This document shows positions 49,763 to 58,796 of a DNA stretch of 64,000 bases, piece after piece. The stretch covers positions 78,622 to 142,621 of the forward strand of contig CAVGZD010000001.1 in NCBI GenBank assembly GCA_963633805.1. The letters run 5' to 3'. Under the pieces are notes generated by a model. The model worked only from the letters and a program-made list of their open reading frames with translations. It did no database searches and was not told the origin of the DNA. The position numbers and the translations under genes are program-made. Within the stretch, counting starts at the first letter, position 1. The number at the start of each line of letters is the position of its first letter. The DNA comes from Anaerotignum_A sp963633805. GTDB taxonomy: Bacteria; Bacillota; Clostridia; Lachnospirales; Anaerotignaceae.

Positions 49763-50179
49763 ATGAATCGAGAAGAAATCATGAAAATATTGCCGCACAG
49801 AGATGCCATGCTGCTTCTGGATGATGCGGAGCGGCAGGGGGAGCTTGCCATCGGGCATTATACCGTGCGGGGGGATGAATTTTTCCTGCAGGGGCATTTT
49901 CCGGGCAATCCCATCGTCCCCGGCGTGATCCTCTGTGAGATCATGGCGCAGTCGGCCTGCGTATTGCTGCAGGATAGGATGCGCGAGGGCGATCTGCCTG
50001 TGTATACCGGGCTGAATGCCGTAAAATTCCGTTCTCCCGTCAAGCCGGGGGATACGATCGAAACCAAATGCCGCATCAAGCGGGCGAAGCATCCCTTCTA
50101 TTTTGCGGAGGGGACGGCAAGCGTTGGCGAGCGGCTTTGCGTTTCGGCAGAATTTTCCTTTGCGATTACAGGAGTATAA
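49763..50179 (+). CDS. fabZ: 3-hydroxyacyl-ACP dehydratase
   Basis: Hot-dog fold dehydratase. LPHRDAMLLLDD, active-site His in GHFPGNPIVPGVILCEIMAQ (20 residues), length 138. Close behind accB by 4 bases. Confidence 0.95.
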   Translation: MNREEIMKILPHRDAMLLLDDAERQGELAIGHYTVRGDEFFLQGHFPGNPIVPGVILCEIMAQSACVLLQDRMREGDLPVYTGLNAVKFRSPVKPGDTIETKCRIKRAKHPFYFAEGTASVGERLCVSAEFSFAITGV

Positions 50180-50182
50180 AAG

Positions 50183-51490
50183 ATGTTTTCAAAAATTTTA
50201 ATTGCAAACCGCGGCGAAATCGCCGTGCGTATCATCCGCGCCTGCAAGGAGATGGGCATTGCCACGGTGGCGGTCTATTCCGAAGCGGATCAGAATGCGC
50301 TGCACGTTGCCCTTGCCGACCAAAGCTATTGCATCGGCGGCGCGGAGCCTGCGCAAAGCTATCTGAATGAAACGCAGATCATCAGCGCGGCCATGCTGGC
50401 AGGCGCACAGGCTATCCATCCAGGCTATGGCTTTCTCTCTGAGAATGCGCATTTTGCAAGGCTTTGCCGCAAAAACGGTCTGGTTTTCATCGGACCTGAG
50501 CCGGACAGTATGGAACGTTTGAGCGACAAGGCGATGCTCAAGGAGCTGATACAGCATACTGGGTTGCCCGTCATTCCCGGCACAAAAGCCGTCGCATCCG
50601 TGGAGGAAGCGAAGGCGGAGGCGGCAAAGCTCGGCTATCCCGTTATGCTCAAGGCTTGCGCGGGCGGCGGCGGACGCGGCATTCGCCTGATCCATGCATC
50701 GGAGGAATTGGAGGACGCCTATCTGCAGGCGACAAGCGAAGCGCGTGCAGCCTTTGGCGATGGCAGTGTGTATCTGGAAAAATACATTTTCCCCGCAAGG
50801 CATATCGAATTGCAGATTCTTGCGGATGAACACGGAAATGTGGTCTGCCTTGGCGAGCGCGACTGCTCCTTGCAGCGCAGAAACCAAAAGCTGCTGGAGG
50901 AAACGCCCTCCCCTGCCGTCGATGAGGAGCAGAGAGGGAGGATCATGGCGCTTGCCGTGGATGCGGTCAAGCAGATCGGCTATGTGGGTGCGGGTACGCT
51001 GGAATTTCTGTTGGATCGGGCGGGAAATTTCTGGTTTATGGAAATGAATGTTCGCTTGCAGGTGGAGCATTGCGTAACGGAAATGCTGACGGGTTTTGAT
51101 CTTGTCAAATGGCAGATCCGCATTGCGGCGGGCATTCCCCTGAATTTTACGCAGGAGGATATCCGCATACAAGGCTCTGCGATCGAATGCAGGATCAATG
51201 CGGCAAGCTGCGGCAGATTGGAGCTGCTGCATGTGCCGGGCGGACCCTCCGTGCGCTTTGATACCGCTCTGCTGGAGGGGATGCGCATCCCGCCGTATTA
51301 TGATCCCCTCATCGGCAAGCTGATCGTTTATGCGAAAACAAGAGAGGAAACCCTGCGGAAAATGCGTGCCGCCCTCTGCGAACTGGTGATCGATGGGATC
51401 TCGACCAATATCGAGGAACAGCTGCGGATCGTGGAGGATGAACGCTTCATTTCCGGGGAGTATGATTTGGCTTTTATGGGAAACAGGTGA
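50183..51490 (+). CDS. accC: Biotin carboxylase subunit of acetyl-CoA carboxylase
   Basis: ATP-grasp enzyme that carboxylates biotin on AccB. Start KILIANRGEIAVRIIRACKE, glycine-rich ATP loop KACAGGGGRGIRL, and MEMNVRLQVEHCVTEMLTGF (20). Length is 435 residues, slightly shorter than E. coli AccC (449), with a complete C-terminal subdomain. Three bases after fabZ. Confidence 0.96.
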   Translation: MFSKILIANRGEIAVRIIRACKEMGIATVAVYSEADQNALHVALADQSYCIGGAEPAQSYLNETQIISAAMLAGAQAIHPGYGFLSENAHFARLCRKNGLVFIGPEPDSMERLSDKAMLKELIQHTGLPVIPGTKAVASVEEAKAEAAKLGYPVMLKACAGGGGRGIRLIHASEELEDAYLQATSEARAAFGDGSVYLEKYIFPARHIELQILADEHGNVVCLGERDCSLQRRNQKLLEETPSPAVDEEQRGRIMALAVDAVKQIGYVGAGTLEFLLDRAGNFWFMEMNVRLQVEHCVTEMLTGFDLVKWQIRIAAGIPLNFTQEDIRIQGSAIECRINAASCGRLELLHVPGGPSVRFDTALLEGMRIPPYYDPLIGKLIVYAKTREETLRKMRAALCELVIDGISTNIEEQLRIVEDERFISGEYDLAFMGNR

Positions 51491-51494
51491 TAAC

Positions 51495-52355
51495 ATGGCA
51501 TTTATGCGCTTTTTGAAACCAAAAAACAAGCTGGAGGAGGGCGGTCGCAGCGCAGCCCCCGCGCAGAGCGGCGCGGACGAGCCGGAACGGACCTGCCCGA
51601 ACTGCCGCAAGGACATCCCCCTGAGCCGCCTGCGGGCGAACCTTTTGGTTTGCTCCTGCGGGCATCATTTTCGGATGAAGGCGCGGCGGCGCATCCGCTG
51701 TATCGCCGATCATGGCAGCTTTCAGGAGCTGTTCGGCGGCATTATCGGGGGCGATCCCCTGCATTTTCCGGGCTATCCCGACAAGCTGGAAGCCGTCCGC
51801 GCGGCAAGCGGCGAGGAAGAAGGCGTGATCTGTGGCACAGCCTCTATCAGCGGGAAGAAATGCTGTCTTTTTGTCATGGAGCCATCCTTTATGATGGGTA
51901 GCATGGGCAGTGCGGTCGGAGAGAGGATTACCTCTCTGTTTGAATATGCCGTGCAGAACCGTCTGCCAGTGGTCGGTTTTACGGTATCGGGCGGGGCGCG
52001 GATGCAGGAGGGGTTGCTCTCCCTCATGCAGATGGCAAAGACCAGCGCCGCCGTTAAACGCCACAGCGATGCAGGGCTGCTCTATATTGCCGTCCTGACC
52101 GACCCGACAACGGGCGGCGTGAGCGCCAGCTTCGCCATGGAGGCGGACATCATTCTGGCAGAGCCGGGCGCAACGATCGGCTTTGCGGGCGCACGTGTGA
52201 TCGAGCAGACCACCAAAAAAGCATTGCCGGAACGCTTCCAGAAGGCAGAATTCGTTCTGGAGCATGGCTTTATCGACAGCATCGTCAGCCGCCCGGAACA
52301 GAGAAACTATCTGGGGGAGTTACTCAGGCTGCATGAAGGGAGGGCGATGCCATGA
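51495..52355 (+). CDS. accD: Acetyl-CoA carboxylase carboxyltransferase subunit beta
   Basis: Beta half of the carboxyltransferase, with the N-terminal zinc ribbon. CPNC is followed by CSCGHHF: the second knuckle is CxC rather than the usual CxxC, one residue short (51640-51665). The crotonase-like core is intact: GGARMQEGLLSLMQMAKTSA (20), TDPTTGGVSASFAMEADIIL (20). Length is 286 residues from ATG 51495, which overlaps nothing in accC; an earlier in-frame ATG inside accC was rejected. Confidence 0.94.
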   Translation: MAFMRFLKPKNKLEEGGRSAAPAQSGADEPERTCPNCRKDIPLSRLRANLLVCSCGHHFRMKARRRIRCIADHGSFQELFGGIIGGDPLHFPGYPDKLEAVRAASGEEEGVICGTASISGKKCCLFVMEPSFMMGSMGSAVGERITSLFEYAVQNRLPVVGFTVSGGARMQEGLLSLMQMAKTSAAVKRHSDAGLLYIAVLTDPTTGGVSASFAMEADIILAEPGATIGFAGARVIEQTTKKALPERFQKAEFVLEHGFIDSIVSRPEQRNYLGELLRLHEGRAMP

Positions 52356-53149
52356 ATGAAACGGCATACGAACGGGTGAAGCTCGCCCGCGACAATAAAC
52401 GCCCTACGGGGCTGGATTATATCAGCAATATTTTTGAGGGATTTCTGGAATTTCACGGTGACCGCCGCTATGCTGACGACCCTGCAATCGTCGGCGGAAT
52501 CGCCGGATTGGGCGATATGCCCGTTACGGTGATTGCCATGGAAAAGGGGCATAGCGCAAAGGAGCGCAGCTATCGCAACTTTGGCGCACCCAACCCGGAG
52601 GGCTATCGCAAGGCATTGCGCCTGATGAAGCAGGCGGAAAAATTCGGCAGACCGATCATCTGTTTGGTGGATACCTCCGGGGCATATTGCGGCATCGGCG
52701 CGGAGGAACGCGGGCAGGGGCAGGCGATTGCCGAAAACCTGATGGAGCTTTCTACCCTCTGCGTGCCGATCCTTTCCATATTGATCGGCGAGGGCGGCAG
52801 CGGCGGCGCATTGGCGCTTTCGGTCGCAGATCAGGTCTGGATGCTGGAAAATGCGGTCTATTCGGTCATTTCCCCGGAGGGCTGCGCAAGCATTCTCTGG
52901 AAGGATGCATCCAAGGCGAAGCAAGCGGCAGATTGCCTGAAGCTGACTGCGGAGGATGCAAGGGAGCTTGGCATCATCGAGCGTATCCTGCCCGAAAGGG
53001 AGCTTGGGAAAAAGGAATTTTACGACCATATCCGCGCCCTGCTGCTGCAGGAGATCCATACGCTCAATCAGGATATGGATCTGATCGGGAAGAGATACGA
53101 ACGCTTTCGCCGCATCGGTTCTTGGTCGGAGAAAAAGGAGTCGCTATGA
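52352..53149 (+). CDS. accA: Acetyl-CoA carboxylase carboxyltransferase subunit alpha
   Basis: Alpha half of the carboxyltransferase. DYISNIFEGFLEFHGDR, GIGAEERGQGQAIAENL, GEGGSGGALAL (oxyanion), and SVISPEGCASILWKDASKA (19). Length is 265 residues, a shorter form lacking an N-terminal helix seen in E. coli (319). Overlaps accD and the acyl-CoA synthetase by a few bases. Confidence 0.94.
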   Translation: MNETAYERVKLARDNKRPTGLDYISNIFEGFLEFHGDRRYADDPAIVGGIAGLGDMPVTVIAMEKGHSAKERSYRNFGAPNPEGYRKALRLMKQAEKFGRPIICLVDTSGAYCGIGAEERGQGQAIAENLMELSTLCVPILSILIGEGGSGGALALSVADQVWMLENAVYSVISPEGCASILWKDASKAKQAADCLKLTAEDARELGIIERILPERELGKKEFYDHIRALLLQEIHTLNQDMDLIGKRYERFRRIGSWSEKKESL

Positions 53150-54780
53150 GTATTTATCAACAATTTTGCCATGAGCATCTGGATGAGCAGGGCAGACTGC
53201 AAAGGCTGACGCTGGAGTATCCCGTAAATTTCAATTTCGGCTATGACGTCGCGGACCGGCTGGCGGAGCAGTCTCCACAGGAGCGTGCGCTTGTTTGGTG
53301 CAACGCGGAGGGAGAAGAACGTGTTTTCTCCTTTGCGGATATCAAAAAATACAGCAATCGGATGGCGAATGTACTTCTTGCGGCGGGGATCGGGCGCGGC
53401 GACCGCGTTATGCTGATCCTCAAGCGCCATTATGAATATTGGTTCGCCGCCATCGCGCTGCATAAGCTGGGTGCGGTCGTGATTCCTGCGACGCATATGC
53501 TGACGGTGAGCGACCTTGCCTATCGCATCCGCGCCGCCAAGGCAAAGGCGATCATCTGCACGGCGCAAAATGCTGTACCGCAGAAGGTGCGGGCGGCTCT
53601 GGCGCAGTGCGAACGCTCTGCGATGCTCTGGTGCGTACAGGCAGAGCAGGAGGGTTTTGCAAATCTGACTGTTGCCATGGAGCATGCAAGCGAAGCATTT
53701 CCGCGTATCCCCACATTGGCGACAGACCCGATGCTGCTCTACTTCACCTCCGGTACGACCGGTCAGCCCAAGGGTGTGATCCATGATCATACCTATCCGC
53801 TGGCGCATATCGTAACCGCGAAATATTGGCAGCAGGCGGAGGAGGGCGGTCTGCATTTCACCGTCGCGGAAACGGGCTGGGCGAAGGCATCCTGGGGCAA
53901 GCTCTACGGACAATGGCTGGTTGGCAGCGCGGTTATGGTCTATGATTTTGACCATTTCGAGCCGAAGCAGCTGACACAGATCATCAACCGTTATGGCGTG
54001 ACCTCCTTTTGTGCGCCGCCGACGGTGTATCGCTATCTGGTGCGCAAGGGCATCCCCGCCATGCCGACCCTCAGACACGCATCGACCGCAGGCGAGATGC
54101 TTGCGCCAGAGGTCTTTCGTAAGTTTACCGAGAGCACGGGGCTTGCGCTCTGCGAGGGCTACGGGCAGACCGAAACGACTCTTCTGCTGGCGAATTTCAA
54201 GGGGAATGCGGTCGTGGAGGGTTCGATGGGAACGCCTTCCCCTTTTTACGATATCGCGCTTTACGGCAAGGACGGCAAGCCCGTCGGCGTGGGGGAGATC
54301 GGAGAGGTGGTTGTGATCCCCTCTGAAAAGGGCAGACAGCCCGGTATTTTCACGGCTTATCTCGATCATGCGGAGCAATATCGGCATGTCTGGCGCGGCG
54401 GCGTATACCACACGGGCGATGCCGCCTATGTGGATGCGGATGGGCGATATTGGTTTCATGGGCGCTTTGACGATATCATCAAGACGGGCGGTTTCCGTGT
54501 CGGACCGTACGAGGTGGAAAATGTGCTGATGGAGCACCCTGCTGTTTTGGAATGCAGTGCGATTGGCGTGCCCGATGCGCTGCGCGGACAGGCGATCAAG
54601 GCGGTTATCGTATTGGGCGCAGGCTATGCCCCGGACAACGCGCTTGCGCTGGAAATCAAGGAATTTTGTAATCAAAGGCTCGCGGAATATAAGTGGGTGC
54701 GGCTGGTGGAATTTGTGGAGCAAATGCCGAAAACCATCAGCGGAAAGATTCGGAAGACCGCCCTGCGCGGAGAGAGCTGA
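53146..54780 (+). CDS. AMP-forming acyl-CoA synthetase (medium-chain/benzoate type)
   Basis: ANL-family enzyme that makes an acyl-CoA from a free acid, ATP and CoA. P-loop YFTSGTTGQPKGVIHDH, A5 YGQTETT, TGDAAYVDADGRYWFHGRFD (20), and the catalytic Lys in KTISGKIRKTALR. The subtype resembles medium-chain/benzoate-CoA ligases rather than acetyl-CoA synthetase; the substrate is not certain. Length is 544 residues from ATG 53146, overlapping accA. As the last gene of the fatty-acid operon it could recycle or activate primer acids; this is inference. Confidence 0.9.
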   Translation: MSIYQQFCHEHLDEQGRLQRLTLEYPVNFNFGYDVADRLAEQSPQERALVWCNAEGEERVFSFADIKKYSNRMANVLLAAGIGRGDRVMLILKRHYEYWFAAIALHKLGAVVIPATHMLTVSDLAYRIRAAKAKAIICTAQNAVPQKVRAALAQCERSAMLWCVQAEQEGFANLTVAMEHASEAFPRIPTLATDPMLLYFTSGTTGQPKGVIHDHTYPLAHIVTAKYWQQAEEGGLHFTVAETGWAKASWGKLYGQWLVGSAVMVYDFDHFEPKQLTQIINRYGVTSFCAPPTVYRYLVRKGIPAMPTLRHASTAGEMLAPEVFRKFTESTGLALCEGYGQTETTLLLANFKGNAVVEGSMGTPSPFYDIALYGKDGKPVGVGEIGEVVVIPSEKGRQPGIFTAYLDHAEQYRHVWRGGVYHTGDAAYVDADGRYWFHGRFDDIIKTGGFRVGPYEVENVLMEHPAVLECSAIGVPDALRGQAIKAVIVLGAGYAPDNALALEIKEFCNQRLAEYKWVRLVEFVEQMPKTISGKIRKTALRGES

Positions 54781-54796
54781 AAAAATTGTGATAGAT

Positions 54797-54831
54797 GGGA
54801 TTGCCGACGCAATGATCGGTGATCCCTTTTT
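54797..54831 (+). terminator. Rho-independent terminator of the fatty-acid operon
   Basis: GGGATTGCCGA pairs with TCGGTGATCCC (two G-T-type mismatches) around an 8-base loop, followed by five Ts. Confidence 0.8.
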
Positions 54832-54991
54832 GTGCAGTGCAGAGAAAATGGGGGGCGACGGAAAAGTCTTTCCTATGGCTTGCCTTATGCTCGCTTGACA
54901 TAATGCATGACGCTTTCTAGATATGACCCGGCAGAAGCGTTCGGAGAAATTGCAGAAAATCAAAATTTTTACTGAAATCAACATGAAAAAT

Positions 54992-55020
54992 TTGAAATAA
55001 AGGAAGAATTTGCGTATAAT
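54992..55020 (+). promoter_or_regulatory. Strong promoter of the PAS-regulator gene
   Basis: TTGAAA at 54992-54997 and TATAAT at 55015-55020, 17-base spacing. It gives a leader of about 120 bases with an ATGCC-loop-GGCAT hairpin before a T-run (near 55088-55107), possibly an attenuator. No known riboswitch consensus found. The stretch from the operon terminator to this promoter holds nothing else. Confidence 0.7.
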
Positions 55021-55148
55021 GGAGCATATTGTATCCCTGATGCAAGGGGAAATCTCGTGCGGTCTGCAGTACTTTTGAAAATGCATGCCTATTTCGAAAG
55101 GCATTTTTCAGCAAGGCTCTGGACTGCCAAAGGAGTTGCTGCATTACC

Positions 55149-57164
55149 ATGAAAAATAAGCCGAAAAATCCGGAGGAAGTGCTGGCACATCAGATCAGCG
55201 GCTTTCATCAATATAGCCTGCATGACGCGATTCATTTACACTATGTCAGTCAAAACCTCTGCGCGATGCTGGGCGTCGCCGAAGGGGAGCTGCTGCATCC
55301 TGAGAGGGACCTGCTGGCGGCATTCGTGCATCCCGCCGACCGTGAGATTTATGCGGATTTTCTGCAAAAGCTGGCGGAGCGGGAGCAGACGCTGTGCGCG
55401 GAGTATCGCCTGACGAAGCGGAATGGGGCGGTCATCCGCGTGCGAAATCATGCCGTATCCGCCAAGTCGGAGGATGGCGCATTGATCGCAAGCTGCACCC
55501 TGACGGAGCTTGCGCAGAGCGGGGAGACAGACCCGGTCTTGCAATTTCTGAATGAGACAAAGTCCATTCCCTGCGGCTTTTTGCGCTATACCTGTGAGAA
55601 GCAGCCGAGGATCACCTATATCGACCCGAAAATGGCGGAGCTTTTGCGCTTTCCAAAAAAGCAGGACGGCGAAACGGAGGATCGGGAGCTGTATCTGAGC
55701 AATATTTTTCTGCTGATCCCCGTGGAGGAACGGCTCCGGTTTGCGCACTGTCTTTCCTGCGCAGATGCCACCGAAGCCCCTATTGCGGGGGAAATGACCC
55801 TGCTGCGTTGCGATGGTACACGTGCCTATGTTTTCGGCTGGATGACAAAGGTAGTCAATGCGCAGGGGGAAGAGGAATTTCAGAGCGTCTGCATGGATAT
55901 GACGGAGCGGCATCATGCGCAAAAGGCGAGGGAAACGAAGCAATATCTCAAGGCGCTTGCGGATGTGTATGATGAGATTTTCGAGCTGGATCTGCGCGCG
56001 AATACCTTCAAATGCCTGCATTGCGGCGAGGATTCTGCGTTTCGGCGCTTTGAGAATATTGCCATGCAGCTGGAGGATGCCTTGGAGCGATGGCTGCTGT
56101 CCGCCGTGGAGGAAGGGCAACGGGAGCGGGTGAGGGGCTTTTTTCGGCAATTTTGCCGCAGAGAATGGCGTGAAAACGGCGCAAAGCCGCCGCAGATCAC
56201 CTATTCTGCCCATGCTGCGGCTGGGCGGATTGAGCGCTGCAGCGGTATCTTCATTCAGATCGACGATGCAGTCAGCCTATATTGCTGCCGCAGGATGCAG
56301 GATGCGGGCGCGGCGGCTCTGCTGCAAAGCGAAAATGCGCAGCTCAAGGAGAATATGAAGGAGCTTGTGATACATTTTTCTGATGGCATCGCCGCATTTG
56401 AGCTTTCACCGGAGGGGCTGGTCAAGCCGCTGTATGCCAGCGAGAATGTCTGCGAATTTTTTGGCTATACGGCGGAGGAATGGCTGCCCCTGACCGAAAA
56501 ATTTACCCCTTGGGAGGCATTTGTTGCCTATAGCGAGGCATCCTATGAGGATTTTGCGGCGCTGCTGAAAAATGGCGAGGCTGAATTTACCTATTTCGAC
56601 TACAAAACGGAAACGGAGCATACCATCAAGGCGATCTGCTCCCGAAAAGAGCCGAATGACCATTCCTCGCGCTATGTCATGCTTTATGCCGCGGAGAAGA
56701 CAGCGGACGCAGAGCCGCAGAGCCTGTCGGATTCGCGAGATGTGTTCATTCGCACCTTCGGCTATTTCGATGTGTTCGTCGGCGAAAGACCCATCGCCTT
56801 CCGCAATAAAAAATCCAAGGAGCTGCTGGCATTGCTGGTCGATCGCAAGGGCGGCTATGTGACCTCCGAGGAAGCCATTGGTTTTTTGTGGGAGGATGAA
56901 ACGGTCAATTCCCTGACCCTCGCCCGATATCGCAAGGCAGCGCTTCGCCTGAAAAATACGCTGGAGGAATACGGCATTTCGGAAATCGTGGAAACGGTGG
57001 ACGGAAAACGGCGCATTGCTGCGGAACGGGTACACTGCGATCTGTACCAATATCTTTCCGGGCAGGAGGAATATGCACAGCTGTTCAAGGGCAGCTATCT
57101 GACCAATTACAGCTGGGCAGAGATGACTTTGGGCGAATTGATGAGCGATGAGGGAAAAAAATAA
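55149..57164 (+). CDS. Multi-PAS protein with C-terminal SARP/OmpR-type winged helix
   Basis: A 671-residue cytosolic protein with no membrane segments. Two or three PAS-like sensor domains are likely at about residues 15-125 (VSQNLCAMLGVAEGELL), 128-260 (ending SVCMDMTERHHAQ, a PAC end) and 400-520 (ASENVCEFFGYTAEEWL). From about 530 the sequence FGYFDVFVGERPIAFRNKKS, ELLALLVDRKGGYVTSEEAI, and LARYRKAALRLKNTLEEYGI matches the DNA-binding winged helix of SARP/BTAD activators. So it is likely a one-component sensor-regulator. AAAGGAG lies 13 bases upstream of the ATG, an unusually long spacing. Targets are not known. Confidence 0.75.
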   Translation: MKNKPKNPEEVLAHQISGFHQYSLHDAIHLHYVSQNLCAMLGVAEGELLHPERDLLAAFVHPADREIYADFLQKLAEREQTLCAEYRLTKRNGAVIRVRNHAVSAKSEDGALIASCTLTELAQSGETDPVLQFLNETKSIPCGFLRYTCEKQPRITYIDPKMAELLRFPKKQDGETEDRELYLSNIFLLIPVEERLRFAHCLSCADATEAPIAGEMTLLRCDGTRAYVFGWMTKVVNAQGEEEFQSVCMDMTERHHAQKARETKQYLKALADVYDEIFELDLRANTFKCLHCGEDSAFRRFENIAMQLEDALERWLLSAVEEGQRERVRGFFRQFCRREWRENGAKPPQITYSAHAAAGRIERCSGIFIQIDDAVSLYCCRRMQDAGAAALLQSENAQLKENMKELVIHFSDGIAAFELSPEGLVKPLYASENVCEFFGYTAEEWLPLTEKFTPWEAFVAYSEASYEDFAALLKNGEAEFTYFDYKTETEHTIKAICSRKEPNDHSSRYVMLYAAEKTADAEPQSLSDSRDVFIRTFGYFDVFVGERPIAFRNKKSKELLALLVDRKGGYVTSEEAIGFLWEDETVNSLTLARYRKAALRLKNTLEEYGISEIVETVDGKRRIAAERVHCDLYQYLSGQEEYAQLFKGSYLTNYSWAEMTLGELMSDEGKK

Positions 57165-57600
57165 GGATCAAAAAAATGGGGATGCTAGGCCCCCCTGAGG
57201 GTATCGACAAAGTCGACACCTAAGTCGAAATCAGGATTTCGACTTGCTTAAACAGAGGAATAAACAGACGCGTTCCATCGGCTTAAAAGCCTTGAAACTT
57301 TTTCAGCACTTTGCTTCGCAAAGCCGCCTGCGGCGGCGGGGTCTATCTTCCCCGTGCATTACTGTTTTCCTCGCCGGAAATAAATTCCGGCTGCGGATTC
57401 CAGTTGGGAAACTACTCGCCGCCCAAGAAGGGGCGGCGGGCGAAGCCCGCTTTGCGAAGCAAAGTGATGAAAACTCGTTTCCCAAACTCTTCCGCGATGT
57501 GAAAATAACTTTGTTTACAGTTTATAATGGGGGGCGGCAAGCGCCCCCTGAAAAATGGTGGATTTGGCGATGGAATGCGATGAATCAGATTACAGAGTGC
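57165..57600. repeat. Palindrome-rich non-coding region
   Basis: Contains several separate inverted repeats: AAGTCGAAAT / ATTTCGACTT at 57222-57245, CACTTTGCTTCGCAAAGC at 57307-57324 matched exactly by its reverse complement at 57449-57466, GCCGGAA / TTCCGGC at 57373-57391, GCGGGC-GAA-GCCCGC near 57436-57450, and GGGGGCG..GCGCCCCC near 57530-57548. No protein frame is convincing. The long arms flank about 125 bases, as in a degenerate mobile or REP/BIME-like unit. It separates two convergent genes. Confidence 0.6.
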
Positions 57601-57637
57601 TTCGCCTTACGCGATGCAGAACGTGCAGGCTGTCCGC

Positions 57638-58594
57638 TTAGCGACAGCTGCAGCCGTTGTTATTGCAGCCGCAGCCGTTGTTGCAGACGTTATCCGAAGC
57701 GGAATCTACATCGCAGAGCGTCGAGCCGAAAACAGGACCGAAGCCGCAGCAGGATTTCGGTTCTGTGGAGGGCGAGAAAATATCCAGCGGGAAGCGGATG
57801 TTTTCAAAGTTTGCGCAGGGATCGTTCGCATTCGCCAGAGAGGTGCAGCTCTCCGGCAGGCATCTGCCGAGGGAATTTACGACCATATTCACGGTGCGGT
57901 AGAGCTTTACGATGGTAAACAGACCGATGGTTACATTCACGGCAATGGGTGCGCCGAGAGCGGCATCGCCCGTGTTGTTGCTGCCGCAGCCGCAAGGATC
58001 ACAGCCGCAGTTGCAGCTGCAAGGATTGCAGGAAGGGTAGCGCAGCTCTGCCGCCAGAGCAATAGCCTTGCCCTCTGCAACGGCGAAGGGACCGCCATTG
58101 GAATTGCCGTCTGTGAATTGATCCGTTGCGGTGGTAACGTCTGCTTCGGTAGAGCCGAACAGCGTTACCCGCAGATTATACATATTGCTTGCGGCGATGC
58201 AACCGATGAAGCAGCCGTCCGCGCGCCGAAATTCCAGCGTATAATCAAAAACGTATTTCAATTCCAGATCCCAGCAACCCTTCTGCAGCGGATTGGGGCG
58301 TTTGCGCAGGATCTCGATGCGGCTCAGCTCCAGATCGCGCACGCTTACATCAGCCGCATTGCAGGGCGGCACGATGATATCGCCTTCGCAGAGCATATCA
58401 TTGCAGCTGGGCGCACCACTTCTTGCCGCCCGCGCAGGACCGAGCATATCGCCGGTCAGGCATTTCTGGATGCGGCACTGATCGAAGATCTTCTGTGCGA
58501 TGATGCAGGTTTCCCCGGTGTTGCTGTCGGAATTGCAGCAGCCGCAGCTTCTTGCTTGCATGTCAGCCTTGTGGTCAAATTCAAAAGCTCCCAT
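57638..58594 (-). CDS. Cysteine-rich protein, probable spore-coat or exosporium component
   Basis: A 318-residue protein with about 30 cysteines, many in clusters (CNPCSCNCGCDPCGCG near residue 190; C-terminal CNNGCGCNNNGCSC). The central body has conserved-looking blocks such as FDQCRIQKCLTGDMLGPARA and YVFDYTLEFRRADGCFIGCI. Similar proteins are widespread, uncharacterised, in Clostridia (recollection, not checked). ATG 58594 has a strong AAAGGAGG upstream. A sigma-K-like promoter fits a coat role, but no function is proven. Confidence 0.75.
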   Translation of the reverse strand: MGAFEFDHKADMQARSCGCCNSDSNTGETCIIAQKIFDQCRIQKCLTGDMLGPARAARSGAPSCNDMLCEGDIIVPPCNAADVSVRDLELSRIEILRKRPNPLQKGCWDLELKYVFDYTLEFRRADGCFIGCIAASNMYNLRVTLFGSTEADVTTATDQFTDGNSNGGPFAVAEGKAIALAAELRYPSCNPCSCNCGCDPCGCGSNNTGDAALGAPIAVNVTIGLFTIVKLYRTVNMVVNSLGRCLPESCTSLANANDPCANFENIRFPLDIFSPSTEPKSCCGFGPVFGSTLCDVDSASDNVCNNGCGCNNNGCSCR

Positions 58595-58629
58595 AAGACA
58601 GCCTCCTTTGATTGGTTTTTGTTCTTCTA

Positions 58630-58656
58630 CATACTATGTAACGAGACAAAATGGGT
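58630..58656 (-). promoter_or_regulatory. Putative sigma-K/sigma-E-type promoter of the Cys-rich gene
   Basis: On the minus strand AC (58656-58655), 16 bases, then CATAGTATG (58638-58630), close to the sigma-K consensus AC-N16/17-CATANNNTA (last A is G). A late mother-cell promoter would fit a coat protein. It is a short consensus, so chance is possible. Confidence 0.45.
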
Positions 58657-58700
58657 GCCTGCGGTGAAAAAATTATTTATGTATTGGGATTAGAACAGGC

Positions 58701-58729
58701 TTGAGTTTCCGGGAAAAGAATGCTATACT
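58701..58729 (+). promoter_or_regulatory. Promoter of the PHP-domain gene
   Basis: TTGAGT at 58701-58706 and TATACT at 58724-58729, 17-base spacing, with an extended -10 TGC. Confidence 0.75.
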
Positions 58730-58796
58730 CTGCTTAGCTTTGCCTGCATCTGGTGGGCAGGAATACTATTTTTATCGACCAAGAAAGGAATTTATC

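Noticed and set aside
55027..55148. c-di-GMP or other known riboswitch in the PAS-gene leader
   Set aside because: No conserved GEMM, SAM, TPP or FMN core is present; only a hairpin and a T-run are visible.
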